From Ignavibacteria bacterium (GTDB lineage Bacteria > Bacteroidota > Ignavibacteria > Tepidaquicellales > Tepidaquicellaceae): DNA of 32,225 nt. The notes under the pieces are model-generated. The model was given only the letters and a program-made list of their open reading frames with translations. It was not told the DNA's origin and made no database searches. Below, in pieces: positions 1 to 9,181 of the stretch (the stretch's first letter is position 1; each line of letters begins with the position of its first letter). The translations under genes were made by a program, and so were the position numbers. The DNA is taken from contig JADJTX010000001.1 of NCBI GenBank assembly GCA_016710985.1, positions 1 to 32,225 on the forward strand, written 5' to 3'.

Positions 1-8
1 TAATATAA

Positions 9-160
9 CTAGGCTACGGATTTCTTCCCCTGTATCAGTCTTATTAGAACTGCCACAACAGCCAGTACTATTAAAAATGCAGGAATCCGCCCATAGTATA
101 TGAACTTACCATTCCCAAAAGCCAAAGTACCAATAGAATAATTGCAATTGTCCAAAGCAT
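9..160 (-). CDS. lmo0937-type small membrane protein, one frameshift
   Basis: Reading the minus strand from ATG at 160 gives MLWTIAIILLVLWLLG followed by SSYTMGGFLHF. The frame then breaks at a run of five T (plus-strand A run at 73-77). Adding one T continues it as LIVLAVVAVLIRLIQGKK to the stop at 9-11, about 50 residues. The two hydrophobic helices and the central GGF-H motif match the lmo0937/DUF5670 family of tiny inner-membrane proteins, whose function is unknown. A good AAGGAG lies 8-13 bases upstream of the ATG. It sits 35 bases downstream of the NBR1-Ig-like gene on the same strand, so the two may be co-transcribed. The single missing base in a homopolymer looks like a sequence error. 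The family call is from memory of the pattern. Confidence 0.75.
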
Positions 161-195
161 GATAGTTTCTCCTTTAAAAGTTAGTTGTTCTTAAT

Positions 196-1029
196 TTATT
201 GTTTACCGCTCTTACCTTCATTTTTTATTTCCGGAACCGGTGTTACTGTAACTACTGCAGGATTGGAAACATCGCCAAATAAACCGGTTTCAGAGGATGC
301 GACTCTCCATTGTTGAGTATATGTTCCCGGAGAGTATGGAATAATATCAAAATTAAAAACTTTTGATCCGCCGGGTGTAATTGTTTCATCCAGACTCACA
401 GAATAACTGTTCCAAAAATTTCCGGTTAATGGATTGCCTGATGGATCAAGCATTATAAGTCTGTAACTTCCTTTATCCCAACTTGTCTTACCTGTATTAG
501 TATAACTTATCATCACTTTGTATGACTTTCCTGCTTCCATCTGCGAAGGTACTGTTTGTTCAACAAATGCGCTGCTGTTTAATGCATCATTTAAACCAAC
601 ATTTCTGCTGACAGATATTTCTAATATTTTACTCACATCACCAAATACACCCGCAGAATTTGTAAGCTGCGAACTGATCTTATAAACTCCTTCTTCGGAT
701 GGAGCCGTTACTGTGATCTCAAAGGTAGCAGTGTTCTCTGATTCAATTGTTTTTTACCAGGTCAAGCTCTGAAACTGCCCATACGGGTGTTTTGGAATCT
801 TCGTTAGAAAATAGTTTCAATCTTACTTCACGGGTACCCATGAGGTGCTTCCTGAATTTTGAAAAGTTACAATTAGATTGTATTTCTGCCCGGGAGTCAT
901 TCTGTCAGGAATTGACTGATTTACAAACTTGGAATCATATCCCATTTTTGTTTGTGAATTGATATTAAAACCAAATAGCTGAAGTGCAATTAATGCAAAT
1001 ACAACTCTTACTAATAGTGTTGCTTTCAT
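196..1029 (-). CDS. Secreted protein with two tandem NBR1-type Ig-like domains (two frameshifts)
   Basis: The start is ATG at 1029, seven codons inside the longest possible frame, because AAGGAG lies just upstream of it. MKATLLVRVVFALIALQLFG is a signal peptide. Two Ig-like modules follow, each opening with a P-x-x-M-x-x-G-x-x-Y segment and an NSG/NTG-x-TSW motif, and each ending in a FGDVS strand. This is the pattern of the NBR1-Ig-like / CARDB family of extracellular beta-sandwich domains. The frame breaks twice: near 830 (GGGTACCC; true continuation TREVRLKLF) and at the A6 run near 752. The stretch between and after the breaks reads cleanly in the other frames (for example TVTAPSEEGVYKISSQLTNS). 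No catalytic motif is present, so a binding or adhesion role at the cell surface is an inference. The C-terminus is basic and lacks a T9SS sorting domain. Confidence 0.75.
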
Positions 1030-1060
1030 TTTTATGTATTCTCCTTTCATATAAATAATA

Positions 1061-1080
1061 GTATCAATTACCGTGCCAAT
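1061..1080 (-). promoter_or_regulatory. sigma-54-like promoter of the NBR1-type gene
   Basis: The minus strand reads TTGGCACGGTAATTGAT. The -24 element (TTGGCAC) is perfect and the spacing to the -12 position is right, but the -12 dinucleotide is GA rather than GC. It ends about 35 bases upstream of the ATG at 1029. The same variant appears in front of the divergent gene at 1273, which argues against chance. Confidence 0.35.
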
Positions 1081-1221
1081 CTTTGAATGTTTTTAATATA
1101 TGAAGTATTCAAAAAACGAAATTTTTTGTTCAGAATTTGACAAATCAAGTTGTATCGTCTGTCAAAAATGTCAGATGTTGTATAACTGAGGGATTATTTG
1201 ACCGATTTTCGTCATGAATAA

Positions 1222-1238
1222 TTGGCACAATGATTGAA
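1222..1238 (+). promoter_or_regulatory. sigma-54-like promoter of the small secreted protein gene
   Basis: TTGGCAC, five bases, then TTGAA. It has a perfect -24 half, and the -12 half is TTGA instead of TTGC at the expected spacing. It lies about 35 bases upstream of the ATG at 1273, leaving room for a short leader with AGGAGG. The missing C at -12 is a real weakness. Confidence 0.35.
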
Positions 1239-1272
1239 GAATGCTGTAGATATAATTTAGGAGGATACCAAC

Positions 1273-1686
1273 ATGAAAATTTTTCTGGCAATCATTTTAA
1301 CTGTTAGCTTAGCATATTCACAAAGTGCAAACGGCAAGAGTTCCGGCAGCATTGTTAGTTTATCTACCACAAGCAAATCCCCGGTTTTAACTCAACTAAA
1401 TGTTGATCTAAATGCAGATGGACAAGCCGAAAATTTAAGAGGCGAGAGTATTATTGTTTTAAGTGATAATGAAGTTTGGGTGAAAAATACCGAACTTGTT
1501 TCAGAAAACGGAGATGAATACATGTTTGGCAATAAACTGAAGAAAAATGATATTAACCTGATCAGGCAGGTTTCTGCTGAATTTGGATATATACTGGTTT
1601 ATGGTGAAGGAAATAGTGAAGTGCTTGTTTATTTGGCCGGAGTGAATGGTGAAAAGGATTCCGATGCGTTTTCGATTGAATTGTAA
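1273..1686 (+). CDS. Small secreted protein with Ca-binding-type DxNxDG loop
   Basis: The frame is intact, 137 residues, with AGGAGG a few bases before the ATG. MKIFLAIILTVSLAYSQS is a typical signal peptide ending in the S-Q-S cleavage style common in this phylum. Residues ~43-55 contain VDLNADGQAENL, the D-x-N-x-D-G loop seen in FG-GAP, dockerin and related calcium-binding repeats, usually describing 'quantity = value' style propeller blades. The rest is a compact beta-rich domain with no catalytic residues that I recognise. It stands alone: a strong terminator follows, and the upstream neighbour is divergent. The function is unknown. A periplasmic or surface location is inferred from the signal peptide only. 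Confidence 0.7.
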   Translation: MKIFLAIILTVSLAYSQSANGKSSGSIVSLSTTSKSPVLTQLNVDLNADGQAENLRGESIIVLSDNEVWVKNTELVSENGDEYMFGNKLKKNDINLIRQVSAEFGYILVYGEGNSEVLVYLAGVNGEKDSDAFSIEL

Positions 1687-1715
1687 TCTTTGAAGGTACT
1701 TAAATGAAATGAAAA

Positions 1716-1748
1716 GGGCTGTTACTCAAAAGAGTGACAGCCTTTTTT
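1716..1748 (+). terminator. Rho-independent terminator
   Basis: An 11-bp stem (GGCTGTTACTC pairing with GAGTGACAGCC, one G-U pair) with an AAAA loop is followed by six T. It lies 30 bases past the stop codon at 1686. Confidence 0.9.
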
Positions 1749-1947
1749 CGTGCAAATGTATATTTCAGAGTTATCAGTGACATGTGATTTTTTAATAGTT
1801 TCCCCGTGAATTATACACGTGAAATAATTCATACAAATTACTGAATTTAATTTATCACAAAATTTTACTATTCTTGTATTATTAGGTTATGCTATGTATA
1901 AACAATAATCAAATTACTAGAATAACCCTTTGTTTTATCATTTGTTT

Positions 1948-1986
1948 CGGGGTGTGGCTCAGCCCGGTAGAGCGCCTGGTTCGGAT
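1948..1986 (+). tRNA. 5' half of tRNA-Pro(CGG), truncated at the anticodon loop
   Basis: The acceptor 5' strand CGGGGTG, TG, D-stem GCTC, D-loop AGCCCGGTA, GAGC, G, then the anticodon 5' strand CCTGG and loop TTCGG are all in place and match tRNA-Pro. After the anticodon the sequence becomes ATGATGTGG, which cannot form the anticodon 3' strand (CCAGG expected), and there is no T-arm or acceptor 3' strand. The gene is therefore cut inside the anticodon loop, the usual crossover site of tRNA-targeting tyrosine recombinases. The 3' half is not in this window. This is a remnant and cannot be a working tRNA as it stands. Confidence 0.85.
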
Positions 1987-2100
1987 GATGTGGAAATGCC
2001 CTTTTTAACTCAAGAATCAACAAAAACCCTTTAAATTCTTCTCCCAAATTGTTCAAATTTAGCCTGTTTTGAGGGTGTTACTGACACTTTTACTGACAGA
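1980..2100 (+). repeat. att-like segment, copy A (core plus arm-type repeats)
   Basis: The segment opens with TTCGGATGATGT, whose first bases are the tRNA-Pro anticodon loop. About 90 bases later comes TTTTGAGGGTGTTACTGACAC and the motif ACTGACAC-TTTT-ACTGACAG, a direct repeat of CTGACA. The same order and spacing recurs at 24883-25006. Core plus repeated arm sites about 100 bp away is the architecture of tyrosine-recombinase attachment sites. Nothing protein-coding is visible inside. Confidence 0.6.
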
Positions 2101-2368
2101 TTTATGATCAGTTCTGATTTGACATAAGTCATTTTCAATTTTTTTGAGTGTACTATTATTGTTTGAAAAAATTATTAACTTGTATATCATGTGATACCGC
2201 AAATAGGTTATTTATTCTTTATCTTTATATAATAAAAAGTTACCATATTTGCTAATTTTCGAGTTTTTCTGTTGGATTCTATAGTTTTGAATTTCGGCAT
2301 CGCTAATTACTCATTCATGTAGTTAACTTAAAAGTAATAGTAGATTGAACAGAAGAAACCATCTGGAA
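2101..2368 (+). other. AT-rich intergenic leader of the sensor-kinase gene
   Basis: No open frame or RNA gene is seen. A TAGTTTTG box at 2282-2289 fits the TAnnTTTG -7 element of this phylum and lies about 80 bases upstream of the kinase start at 2369. I could not find a convincing partner TTTG at the usual ~20-base spacing, so the promoter call is weak. Confidence 0.35.
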
Positions 2369-5300
2369 ATGAAAAAACTCATAAACACTGCCCTTATAGC
2401 AGCATTAATAATACTTATTTTATACAACATCAGCTTTTCCCAGGAAATCTATAGGTTTAACAAAATTGGGCTTAAAGATGGCTTACCTTCGGGTACGGCA
2501 CCACTTTCGATTGTCCAGGATAGTCTAGGATTTATCTGGTTTCCGGTACTCGGAGGAATTTCAAAGTATGACGGATTCAAATTCAGCTCTTACAAAACTT
2601 TTATTGGACCAAAAGACACAACTTACTTCCCGGAAATTTTCTGTGTATTTGAAGATAGCAATAATGATCTGTGGGTTGCGGGGAATAATATATTGGGAAA
2701 GTATGACAGAGCAAAAGACAATTTCTATTGTTATAAGATATTTGAACCTAGTACAGAATCTCTCCTTACCTTCAGTGTATAGCATAAGGGAAGGAAAGAA
2801 TAACATTCTTTAGTTAAGCTCATATGAAAGGGGTTTATTTTCGTTTGACAAAAAACTCAAAAATTTAAGCAATATAATCATGAAGTAAATAATAGCAACA
2901 GTATTAGCAGTGATACTTTATCTGATTTAGTAATAGATGATAACGGTTCTATCTGGATCAGTTTTTTTGCAAAGGGCTTATGTAATTTCGAACCCGAAAA
3001 GAATCAGTTTACCAGATTTTCAAATGGCAATCTTCAAAGCAACAATATTTTATCCGACTCAGTTCATGCTTTGTATAAAGATAAAACAGGCAAGATTTGG
3101 GTTGCTTTTAGGAATCAAGAGATAGCAGAAATTGATCCAAGTAATAATGACATCAAATACTTTAGTATCAAAGGTGATAATGTTAATTCTTCTGCAATAA
3201 TAACGAAGATTTTTGTAGACAATTCCGGTTTGGTTTGGATTGGTACATATAGAGAAGGTTTAATTTTATTTGATAAAGAAAAAACAAATTTACAGGTATT
3301 AAAAACAACAAAGAAAATGCTGCAAATACTATTAATTATGCTTATTCTATTTATCAGGATAAGGCTGATTTGATTTGGATAGGTGACCTAGAAGCCATAC
3401 ATACATATTCCCCATTTTCACAAACATTTATTAATTATTCTGAAAACGAATTATTTACTCAAAGTATTAATAATGCAGGAATCCAGGATATAAAATCAAC
3501 TAACAATTCAGATTTGGCTGGCTACCACAAATGGGCTGTACAAATGGGAACGAAGTATCAATAAATTTAATCATTATTTAAAAGACCCAAACCCCAATAG
3601 AGATCCTAAACAGTTTGGCAGCAATTCCGTTTCAAATATATATTTTGATAGAAAAGGCAACCTTTGGGCTGCAACATTTAGCGGATTATATAAATTTGAT
3701 ACTGCAACATTGAATTATAAAGTGTTCAAAAATAATCCAGATGATTCAACCAGTATTGGACCCGATGGTCCGGATAATATGTATGAAGATAGTCACGGAA
3801 ATTTTTGGATATCAACAGATTATACAATAGATAAATTTGACCGGGAGAGTGAGACTTTTAAACACTACAAAATTTCTACTGTCAGATCTTTTTTTGAAGA
3901 TAGTGATGGATTACTATGGGCTTGCTCAGGCTCCCGTGGTGTTTATAAGTACAACCGGGATAAAGATCTTTTTGAAGAATTTTATGATGAGAAATCCTTT
4001 CATGGCTTTTCTATGGTTCAGGAAGATAATAATAAGGATTTGTGGGTAGCCAGTTTTTATTCAGGAATCAATTATTTTGATGAAAAAACATTCAAATATC
4101 AAAGTTACAGTAGTGAAAGCGGTTTGCAATCCGGATTCGTAAATAATCTGATAAAAGATAATTCAGGGATGTTATGGCTCACAACAAGACTTGGAATATC
4201 AAGGTTTGATACAGAAAGAAAACAATATAAACATTTTGGAGAATCAGAAGGCTTAAAGGTACGGGATTTTATAACCACTTCTGTTTTTAAATCCTCAGAT
4301 GGTCAGATCTTCATGGGAGGTAAAAACGGACTTGTTAGTTTTTACCCAAAACATTAAATGTCAAAAAGCCTGGTATTATGTTTACCGATTTCAAGATACA
4401 CAATAATTCAGTTATCCCCTCAGATACATCTGTGTTGAAACAAAACATAAATATTGCTGAAGAAATTGTGTTAAGTCATAAAAGCAATTCTTTTACATTT
4501 GAATTTGCATCTTTGGATTTTAGTGATCCCTCTAAAAATCAATACTCATACAAGCTGGATAAGTTTGATGAAGAGTGGTCGCAGCCATCCATTGATCATA
4601 CTGTAAATTATACTAATCTGAATTCCGGCGATTACGTTTTTCGGGTAAGAGGATCGAATGATGATGGTATCTGGAATGATGAAGGCAGGTCAATTAAAAT
4701 TACGGTAAATCCTCCGTGGTGGAAAACGTGGTGGTTTACAGTTAGCTGGATTGTAATTGCGGCCTCACTTTTTGGAGGGACGATTCGTTTGATATCTGTG
4801 CAAAATTAAAGAAGAAGTTGAATCTCATTAAGCAACAACAAGCAATTGAAAAAAGAAAGGATGAGAATTTCAAAAGATATGCACGATGAAGTAGGATCGA
4901 GTTTAACCAGAATTACTTTGCTTAGCGAAATTGCAAAGAATAAGATCGGGGATCATGAAGAATTAAACAAAATTAAAAGCTTCTAGGGAAGTGGTTAACA
5001 ACATGGATGAAATTGTATGGGCAATTAATCCTAAGAATGATTCACTGGATAATTTGGCAGCATATATTCTGCAATTTGCACAGGAATATTTGGAAAATAC
5101 AGGGATTGATAGCAGATTCGACTTTCCGGAGAGTATTCCACAGATACCCTTGCAATCAGACGTAAGGCATAATATATTTTTGACCGTAAAAGAATCGCTC
5201 AATAATATTGTAAAACACTCAGGTGCAACTGAAGTTTGCATAGAACTGAAATTATATTCGCACAAATTTGAATTTATCATCAAAGATAATGGAAAAGGAA

Positions 5301-5440
5301 TTAATTTCGACCAAATCGATAGATTTTCAAACGGATTAAACAATATGCGAAAGAGAATTGAAGAAATTAACGGTAGTATCTTGATTGAATCTGATTAGGG
5401 AACCTGTATCAGAGTTAGTATGCCGATAATTGAAAATTAA
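2369..5440 (+). CDS. reg_prop/Y_Y_Y transmembrane histidine kinase (NarX-type transmitter), multiple frameshifts
   Basis: About 1020 residues once the frames are joined. The ATG at 2369 begins a signal peptide (MKKLINTALIAALIILILY…SFSQ). Next come repeated two-component-regulator-propeller blades, each with an IWxG/LWVA, 'D…G.LW' and 'YD/FD' pattern (e.g. KDNSGMLWLTTRLGISRFD), forming a periplasmic sensor of about 14 blades. A Y_Y_Y domain (YSYKLDKFDEEWSQ … GDYVFRVRGSNDDGIWND) is followed by PPWWKTWW and one membrane helix. The cytoplasmic part has the HisKA_3 motif RISKDMHDEVGSSLTRI with the phosphoacceptor His, then HATPase boxes (VKESLNNIVKHSGA, DNGKGI, GLNNMRKRIEEINGS). Frame breaks fall near 2760, 2850, 3300, 3370, 3530, 4345, 4800, 4850, 4985 and 5395. 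The response regulator follows 63 bases downstream. The propeller ligand (often a glycan in gut Bacteroides) is unknown here. Confidence 0.85.
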
Positions 5441-5503
5441 CACTATTGTGTTATTGTGTTTGATATTACAACAAGAGTATTTTTATATTGTTAAAATAAT
5501 ATA

Positions 5504-6126
5504 ATGCCAATAAAAGTATCAATTGTTGAAGATGACAGCGGGATAAGAGAAAGCCTTGAGATCCTGATCAACGGCTCTGACGGGTTTAGTTGTTTAAATA
5601 CATACAAAAATGCTGAAATTGCATTAAAGCAAATACCGGTTCAAATTCCTGATGTAATCTGATGGATATAAATTTACCAGGAGCAAGCGGAATAGAATGC
5701 GTAAAAAATTAAAGAAATACTTCCTGATATAAATATTATTATGCTAACAATGTATGAAGACAGCGATCATATATTTAATGCACTATCTGCCGGGGCTATG
5801 GGCTATTTGTTAAAAAGAACTCCTCCAATGAAATTAATAGAGGCTATTAGGGAAGTTCAGCAGGGAGGCTCCCAATGTCCAGCCAAATTGCCAGAATGGT
5901 TGTTAATTCGTTTAAAAAAATGGGTGTCTCCTCTGAAGAAATGAAGAACCTTACAAAACGAGAAGAAGAAATTCTTGGTTTACTTGCGAAAGGATTTAAA
6001 TACAGAGAAATTGGTGAAAAACTATTTATTGGCACTGAAACTGTTCGCAGCCATCTAAGAAATATTTATGAAAAACTGCAAGTTCGTTCAAGGACCGAGG
6101 CAGTAGTGAAGTATTTAAAAAGATAA
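5504..6126 (+). CDS. NarL/FixJ-family response regulator, three frameshifts
   Basis: About 208 residues. The receiver domain starts MPIKVSIVEDDSGIRESLEI, with the acidic pair E-D-D. The phosphoacceptor Asp is in PDVI(L)MDINLPGASG, the conserved Thr in IIMLTMYED and the Lys in YLLKRTPP. The C-terminal LuxR-type helix-turn-helix is intact: LTKREEEILGLLAKG … ETVRSHLRNIYEKL (residues ~150-200). Single-base losses occur near 5660, 5708 and 5872, and each is healed by one base. It is the natural partner of the kinase just upstream (HisKA_3 kinases pair with NarL-type regulators). Its position 24 bases ahead of the T9SS cargo genes suggests that it controls them, or is co-expressed with them. That link is inferred from position only. 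Confidence 0.85.
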
Positions 6127-6149
6127 TTTAATTAAACAATTAAGATGTC

Positions 6150-7736
6150 ATGAAAAAGTGTATTTTAATAGCTATGTTACTCTATAACAATATCAATTCA
6201 TATTCACAATCCATCTTTCAGATAGCGGTTGGCGGTACGGGCAATGAAATATCAAATTCATCAATACAAACAACTTATGAAGGTTTTGTATTTTCAGGGA
6301 ATACAAACTCTTTTGGAGCAGGTTTAAGCGATATATATGTGACCAAAGTTGACATTGCAGGAAATGTTGTTTGGACAAAAACAATTGGAGGCACAGAGGC
6401 AGATAACGCTGCTTCAATTATTCAATCCTCCGATGGCGGCTTGGTTTTAACCGGAAGCACAAGTTCGTTCGGAGCAGGACTATCAGATTTGGTTATTGCA
6501 AAGTTAAACACAAATGGTACTCTTATATGGTTTAAGACAATTGGTGGTGTAAATTCAGAAATTGGCAGTTCAATTTGTAGAACTGCTGACGGTGGATTTG
6601 TCATAACCGGCAATACCGGATCTTTTGGGGCTGGGAGCGAAGATATATGTTTTGAAATTTGATGGTTTAGGAAATTTACTATGGAATAAAGTGATTGGCG
6701 GTGAGCGCTGGAAAGAGCTTATTGTACAACTGCAAGTAATGATGGCGGTTATGTAATATGCGGACAAACTCAATCGTATGGGGCTGGTGCTAATGATGCA
6801 ATATTACTAAAACTAGACTTAAACGGTACTTTCCAATGGAGCAAAACATTTGGTACAAGTCAAGGAGAGGTGGCAACGCGTAATCCAGTCTAATGATGGA
6901 GGTTATGTATTAACTTGCCATACTGGTCAAAATCAAACTAATCAATGTTTAATAAAGGTGGATTCTTCAGGTTCAGTACAATGGCAGAATTATATAACGG
7001 CAGCTTCAGGTTTTGGTACAAATATGTCTTGTTTTCAATCTCAAGATAATGGTTTTCTTATGTCGGGTTTTACAACATTAGGTGCAGGTTCCGAGATTTC
7101 TATTTGGCTAAATTCAACTCCGGCAGGTTCTTTTCAGTGGATGAAAACTATTGGCGGTACTGGTTTTGATGTGGCTACATCTCTTTTGCAAACTATCGAT
7201 GGTGCTATAGTAATTTCAGGATACACCAATTCATATGGGGGCGGCAATAATGACATGTATATTGTAAAGTTAGATGAAAACTATAATTCCTGTGAAAACG
7301 TTGTTAATCAGTCAATTTCAAGCGATGTTTGGGGAACTGTGTTAACTAATGTACCGAATGTGATAAGCTCAACACCTCAAGTTAATTCTCACACACCAAT
7401 TACTGGCTCCGGAGGCACTTTGACCACAATTTGTAGAGTTGTTATCTCACTAATACATATTTGGAAATTCCTAATGACTTTAAACTTGAGCAAAATTATC
7501 CGAATCCATTCAATCCAACAACTAATATCAAATTTCAAATTTCGCATAATTCAAAAACAGTTTTGACAATTTTTAACACTTTGGGAGAAGAACTGTCTGT
7601 TCTGGTTAATGATAATTTAAAACCCGGCGTATATGAAGCAGAATGGAATGCGGAAGATTATCCCAGCGGGGTTTATTTCTATTCTTTAACTACAGATAGT
7701 TTTAAAGAAGCCAAAAAAATGATATTGATAAAATGA
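6150..7736 (+). CDS. T9SS-exported repeat (delta-60-like propeller) protein, several frameshifts
   Basis: About 528 residues. It has an N-terminal signal peptide (MKKCILIAMLLYNN…SYSQS). Roughly seven repeats of ~55 residues follow, built on IGGTG.E…SIIQS.DGGLVLTG.T.SFGAG.SD…KL..NG.L.W.KT, as in delta-60 / secreted propeller proteins. The last ~80 residues are a T9SS type A sorting domain: LEQNYPNPFNPTTNIKFQIS, NTLGEELSVLVNDNLKPG and SGVYFYSL, ending KKMILIK. The repeats carry no catalytic motif, so a structural or binding role on the surface is inferred. Frame breaks fall near 6650, 6705, 6870 and 7450. The stop overlaps the next start (ATGA at 7733), indicating translational coupling. Confidence 0.85.
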
Positions 7737-9181
7737 AAAATGCTATTTTATTTTCAATTTTTTTATGTTTACTCAATGCTGAAATCCTAACTCAATGGTT
7801 ACCGGAAGTTAGGTTAACAAATGCTACAGGCATATCATATACATCATATAATAATGCATGGCCTATTGCCGCAAATGGAGATACTATTCTGGTTTTTTTC
7901 AGTGATAACAGAGATGGAAATGATGAGATTTATTATAAGAGATCTTTTGATGGAGGTGATTCCTGGAGTTCTGATTCAAGACTTACGAATGCCTCATCAC
8001 TTTCGTGGTGTCCTTCAGCTGGTATTTCAGGTGCGGTAGTACATGTAGTCTGGTATGATGACAGGGAAGGAAACAGTGAGATATATTATAATAGATTCTA
8101 CTGATGCAGGAATTACATGGGGGTAGATGAAGATTAACCACCGCGGCTGGGTATTCTGGAACTCCTTCACTGGCATTAACCGGTTCGAGTCTTCACGTAA
8201 CCAGGCAAGACGCAAGAGATGCCAATAATGAAATATATTACAAAAGATCAACTGACAAACGTTTAAAGTAAGAAAGTGATCAAAGATTGACTAATGCTCT
8301 TCAAGTATCTGAATTTCCATCTATTGCAGCATCAGGTTCATCTATTCAGGTTTGCTGGGATGATAGAAGGGACGGGAATTATGAAGTATACTTTAAAAGA
8401 TCTACTGATGGTGGAATTACTTGGGGTGAGGATAAAAGATTAACTAATAATATACTTTCACAGTATTACTCTTGTATCGGAATATCGGGTTCAATGACAC
8501 ATGTTGTTTGGTATGATAACAGAGTAGGATATGAGGAAATTTATTACAAAAGGTCTATTGATGCTGGATTAACATGGAGTGTTGATACTAGGCTAACAAA
8601 TACCACAAGCGTATCAGAGTATCCGAATATTGCAGTTAATGGCGATAATGTTCATTGTATGGGATGATGACCGTAATAACAGTGCTTCAGATATTTATCA
8701 TAAATGGTCACTTGATGGTGGGTTAACTTGGCAACCTGATACAAGAATTACAACAACTCCCACATTATGGAGAGATTTTGCTTCAATTGCTATTTCGGGA
8801 AGTACTTTGCATGTAATATGGGAAGATACTCGTCAGGGTGATGGCTGGGAAATATATTATATGAAGAATGAAAACGGTAACCCAATTGGTATTTCAAGCT
8901 CAAATACAGAAATACCCAAGAAATTTGTATTACAGCAAAATTATCCAAATCCTTTTAATCCCGAAACCAATATCGACTTTAGCATTCCAGAATCTGATTT
9001 TACGAAATTAAGCATATATGATAGATTGGGGAGGGAATTAACCGTTTTAGTTGAACAGAATTTAAAGGCCGGAAATTATCATATAAAATGGGATGGAACA
9101 AAATATCCCAGTGGTATATATTTTTACAGAATTCAATCTTCACAGTTTAGCGATTCTAAAAAGATGATTATGGGCAAATGA
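7733..9181 (+). CDS. T9SS-exported Asp-box (BNR/sialidase-like) propeller protein
   Basis: About 483 residues. The ATG overlaps the preceding stop. After a signal peptide (MKNAILFSIFLCLLNAEILT) there are repeated blades carrying classic Asp boxes: SFDGGDSWSSDSRLTN, STDGGITWGEDKRLTN, SIDAGLTWSVDTRLTN and SLDGGLTWQPDTRIT. They alternate with HVVWYDDREGNSEIYYNRS-type strands. Asp-box propellers include sialidases, but I see no RIP/FRIP motif or catalytic Glu/Tyr set, so 'sialidase-like fold, activity unproven' is the safe call. The sorting domain runs from QQNYPNPFNPETNIDFSIPE to KKMIMGK. Frame breaks fall near 8100, 8127, 8265 and 8660. The stop overlaps the next ATG at 9178. Confidence 0.85.

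Noticed and set aside
2101..2368. Integrase or excisionase remnant beside the tRNA fragment
   Set aside because: No frame in either strand shows recombinase motifs (R…H-x-x-R…Y) in this stretch.
4963..5343. Minus-strand open frame of 126 codons
   Set aside because: It lies antisense to the kinase HATPase domain, whose motifs are clear on the plus strand, and its translation shows no family pattern.
5640..5890. Programmed frameshifting in the response regulator
   Set aside because: Three breaks in 250 bases without slippery heptamers or pseudoknots, and similar breaks in most other genes, point to sequence error.
7733..9181. Calling this an active sialidase
   Set aside because: Asp boxes are present but no Arg triad, FRIP motif or catalytic Glu/Tyr could be identified.
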